NCBI GenBank assembly: GCA_035524095.1
Contig: DATKPK010000269.1
Span: 1 to 6,715 of the forward strand
Length of the DNA: 6,715 nucleotides
Source: DATJUF01 sp035524095
GTDB taxonomy: Bacteria; Desulfobacterota; Binatia; Binatales; Binataceae
Direction of reading: 5' to 3'
Notes under the pieces: generated by a model
What the model was told of the DNA's origin: nothing
Database searches by the model: none
The model's input: only the letters and a program-made list of their open reading frames with translations
Shown here: positions 4,966 through 6,715 of the stretch, piece after piece
Numbering within the stretch: the first letter of the stretch is position 1
How the letters are laid out: the number at the start of each line of letters is the position of its first letter
Made by a program: the position numbers and the translations under genes

Positions 4966-6693
4966 ATGGCTGACTACGATATTCAAATTAAAGGTGGCAC
5001 CGTCGTCGACGGCACCCGCGTCCCGCGCTATCGCGCTGACCTTTGGATCAAGGACGGCAAGATTGCCCAAATCGGCGGACGCGCCCCCGGCTTCGCCAAA
5101 CAAGTGATCGACGCCAATGGCCTCATCGTCGCTCCCGGCTTCGTCGATCTCCATACCCATTACGATGCTCAAATCCGGTGGGATCCCTGGTGCACCATCT
5201 CCGGATGGCACGGCGTGACCTCGCTCGTCCTCGGTAATTGCGGCTTCGGCTTCGCGCCCGTCAAGCCCGATTTCCGCGACCGCTCGATGCTCACCATGAC
5301 CCGCACCGAGGCTATCCCGTACGAGTCCATGAAGGCGGGGATGAACTGGGACTGGGAGACTATTCCCGAATACCTCGACTCCCTCGACCGCTCCCCCAAG
5401 GGAATCAATTGCATCCAGTACATGCCGACCGCGTCCCTTATGACCTATGTGATGGGCCTCGACGCGGCGAAAACCCGCCCAGCCACCGACGCTGAGCGGG
5501 CCGAAATGGCCCGTCTGCTCAATCAGGGTATGGACGCCGGCCTTTGCGGCTTCTCGATTCAGCGCCTCGGCCGCAATTCCGGCCAGGCCGACTTCGATGG
5601 CTCCCCGATGGTCACCGACACGATGTGCGACGAGGACATTCTCAACCTCGCCCGCGTTCTTCGCGAACGCGACGAAGGCTTCATCGAAATCACCCAGGCC
5701 ACCGGCCACATCAAGGACGACCTCGCTTTCGTTGAGAAACTCGCCGAGACCGCCCAGCGCCCGATTCTGTTCCAGGCCATCACGGCCAGCCGCAGCAACC
5801 CTGACATTCATCGCAAGTCCCTCCAATGGGTCGAGCGGATGCGCGCGAAGAACCTGCCCATCTTCGGACAGGGCGGCACGGTCCGCAGCGGCTTCGCCCT
5901 AACCCTCGAGCATTGGAACCTCTACGACGTCTCCACTCCGTGGCGCCAGATGCTCACCGGCACGAAGGAAGAGAAGATCGCCAAGATGAAGGATCCCGCG
6001 ATTCGCGAGGCGATTAAGAGCGAACGTGCGATGCGCGCGCTCGACAAAAACGCCCCCGGCATCGGCGGCAAGCTCCCGCGCCTCATCGTCCAATGGGTCG
6101 AAAACAAGCCCGAACTGGAAAAGTATGTCGGCAAATCGCTTGGCCAAATCGCTGGCGAAGAGGGCAAGCATCCTGCCGACGTGATGGTCGAGCTTTCACT
6201 CGCCACCGATCTCAAGGCTGAGTTCCTCCAGCCCGAACAGCAGTTCAACGCCGACTTCAACGCCGAGATCATCAACGACTCGCAGTTCACGTTCCCTGGC
6301 GTCTCCGACGGCGGCGCACACACCAAGTTTTTCACCGGTGGTGCGTTCACGACTGACTTCCTCCGCTGGATCGTCCGCGACGAGCAAAAGGTTACCCTCG
6401 AAGAGGCTCACTATCGCCTCTCCGCGTTGCCCGCTCATGCGGCCGGTTTCCGCGATCGCGGCTATCTGCGCGAAGGCGCCGCGGCCGACGTCGTCGTTTA
6501 CGACCTCAAGGGACTCGATATCGAGCCTGAGTGGGTCGGCGAAGTCACACATGACCTGCCGGGCGGTGAATGGCGTCGTGTCCAACGTGCCAAAGGTTAC
6601 CGTTCGATCATCGTCAACGGCGTCGAAACCTTCGCCGAAGATAAGTGCACCGGCGCGACCCCCGGCAAGCTCCTGCGCCACGGCCACGCCTAA
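4966..6693 (+). CDS. Amidohydrolase, N-acyl-D-amino-acid deacylase-like (D-aminoacylase family)
   Basis: This 575-residue protein is complete and has no signal peptide, so it is probably cytoplasmic. Residues 1-55 form the small beta-domain start (I-K-G-G-T-V-V-D-G, D-L-W-I-K-D-G-K-I). The metal barrel follows: P-G-F-V-D-L-H-T-H-Y-D (57-67) gives H63 and H65, and G-N-C-G (90-93) gives C92, which corresponds to the zinc-binding cysteine of D-aminoacylases. V-S-D-G-G-A-H (446-452) supplies D448, the likely catalytic aspartate. G-A-A-A-D-V-V-V-Y-D near 505 closes the beta-domain, as is usual in the superfamily. Characterised relatives remove the acyl group from N-acyl-D-amino acids. The segments where those carry THxR and SHxK read I-T-Q-A-T-G-H (242-248) and L-F-Q-A-I-T-A (268-274), so two usual zinc histidines are absent. 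The substrate may therefore differ, and a cyclic amide or another N-acyl compound is possible. The family call is firm; the reaction is not. Confidence 0.9.
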   Translation: MADYDIQIKGGTVVDGTRVPRYRADLWIKDGKIAQIGGRAPGFAKQVIDANGLIVAPGFVDLHTHYDAQIRWDPWCTISGWHGVTSLVLGNCGFGFAPVKPDFRDRSMLTMTRTEAIPYESMKAGMNWDWETIPEYLDSLDRSPKGINCIQYMPTASLMTYVMGLDAAKTRPATDAERAEMARLLNQGMDAGLCGFSIQRLGRNSGQADFDGSPMVTDTMCDEDILNLARVLRERDEGFIEITQATGHIKDDLAFVEKLAETAQRPILFQAITASRSNPDIHRKSLQWVERMRAKNLPIFGQGGTVRSGFALTLEHWNLYDVSTPWRQMLTGTKEEKIAKMKDPAIREAIKSERAMRALDKNAPGIGGKLPRLIVQWVENKPELEKYVGKSLGQIAGEEGKHPADVMVELSLATDLKAEFLQPEQQFNADFNAEIINDSQFTFPGVSDGGAHTKFFTGGAFTTDFLRWIVRDEQKVTLEEAHYRLSALPAHAAGFRDRGYLREGAAADVVVYDLKGLDIEPEWVGEVTHDLPGGEWRRVQRAKGYRSIIVNGVETFAEDKCTGATPGKLLRHGHA

Positions 6694-6715
6694 TCTGTCA
6701 TTGGCTCTGACCTGA

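Noticed and set aside
4939..5826. Minus-strand open frame of 295 codons inside the amidohydrolase gene
   Set aside because: Long antisense frames are common opposite strongly codon-biased GC-rich genes. Its Gly/Ala/Val/Glu-rich product mirrors the plus-strand codons and shows no domain.

Overview
The window looks like chromosomal DNA from a Gram-negative, moderately GC-rich bacterium. I lean towards Acidobacteriota. This rests mainly on the 87-residue membrane protein at 4467-4730, whose C-terminal pattern (FPHFG, PCWYxRRH) I recall from small hypothetical proteins of that phylum. That is memory, not a search result.

Layout. Positions 1-78 (minus) hold what appears to be the first 26 codons of a gene that runs off the left edge. 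It has its own Shine-Dalgarno sequence and a good sigma-70-type promoter. Positions 79-321 form a divergent regulatory region: the minus promoter, an AT-rich stretch with a candidate plus promoter, and a leader that can fold. Positions 322-4374 (plus) encode a 1350-residue exported protein with a G8-like N-terminal part and a right-handed beta-helix of the CEMIP/TMEM2/fibrocystin-L type, followed by a cysteine-rich C-terminal half I cannot assign. Positions 4375-4466 are a short convergent gap with a strong GC-rich hairpin. Positions 4467-4730 (minus) encode the small single-pass membrane protein, starting at GTG behind a consensus ribosome binding site. Positions 4731-4965 are a divergent intergenic region. 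Positions 4966-6693 (plus) encode a 575-residue amidohydrolase related to N-acyl-D-amino-acid deacylases. The last 22 bases hold nothing I can call.

How the parts may relate. The genes do not form an operon, because the small minus-strand gene separates the two large plus-strand genes. However, the upstream regions of the two large genes share a motif, CTTATTT-N(2 or 3)-CTTGCAAG. In both it sits where a promoter spacer could be, which hints at common control. The large protein probably acts outside the cytoplasm on a glycan or other surface polymer, and the amidohydrolase probably acts in the cytoplasm on an N-acylated or cyclic amide. A metabolic link between them is speculation.

Most worth following up: the bacterial CEMIP-like protein and its unassigned C-terminal half; the amidohydrolase, which keeps the HxH, Cys and Asp motifs but lacks the two histidines usual in characterised D-aminoacylases; and the shared upstream motif. 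I saw no CRISPR array, tRNA, rRNA, insertion sequence or phage gene.
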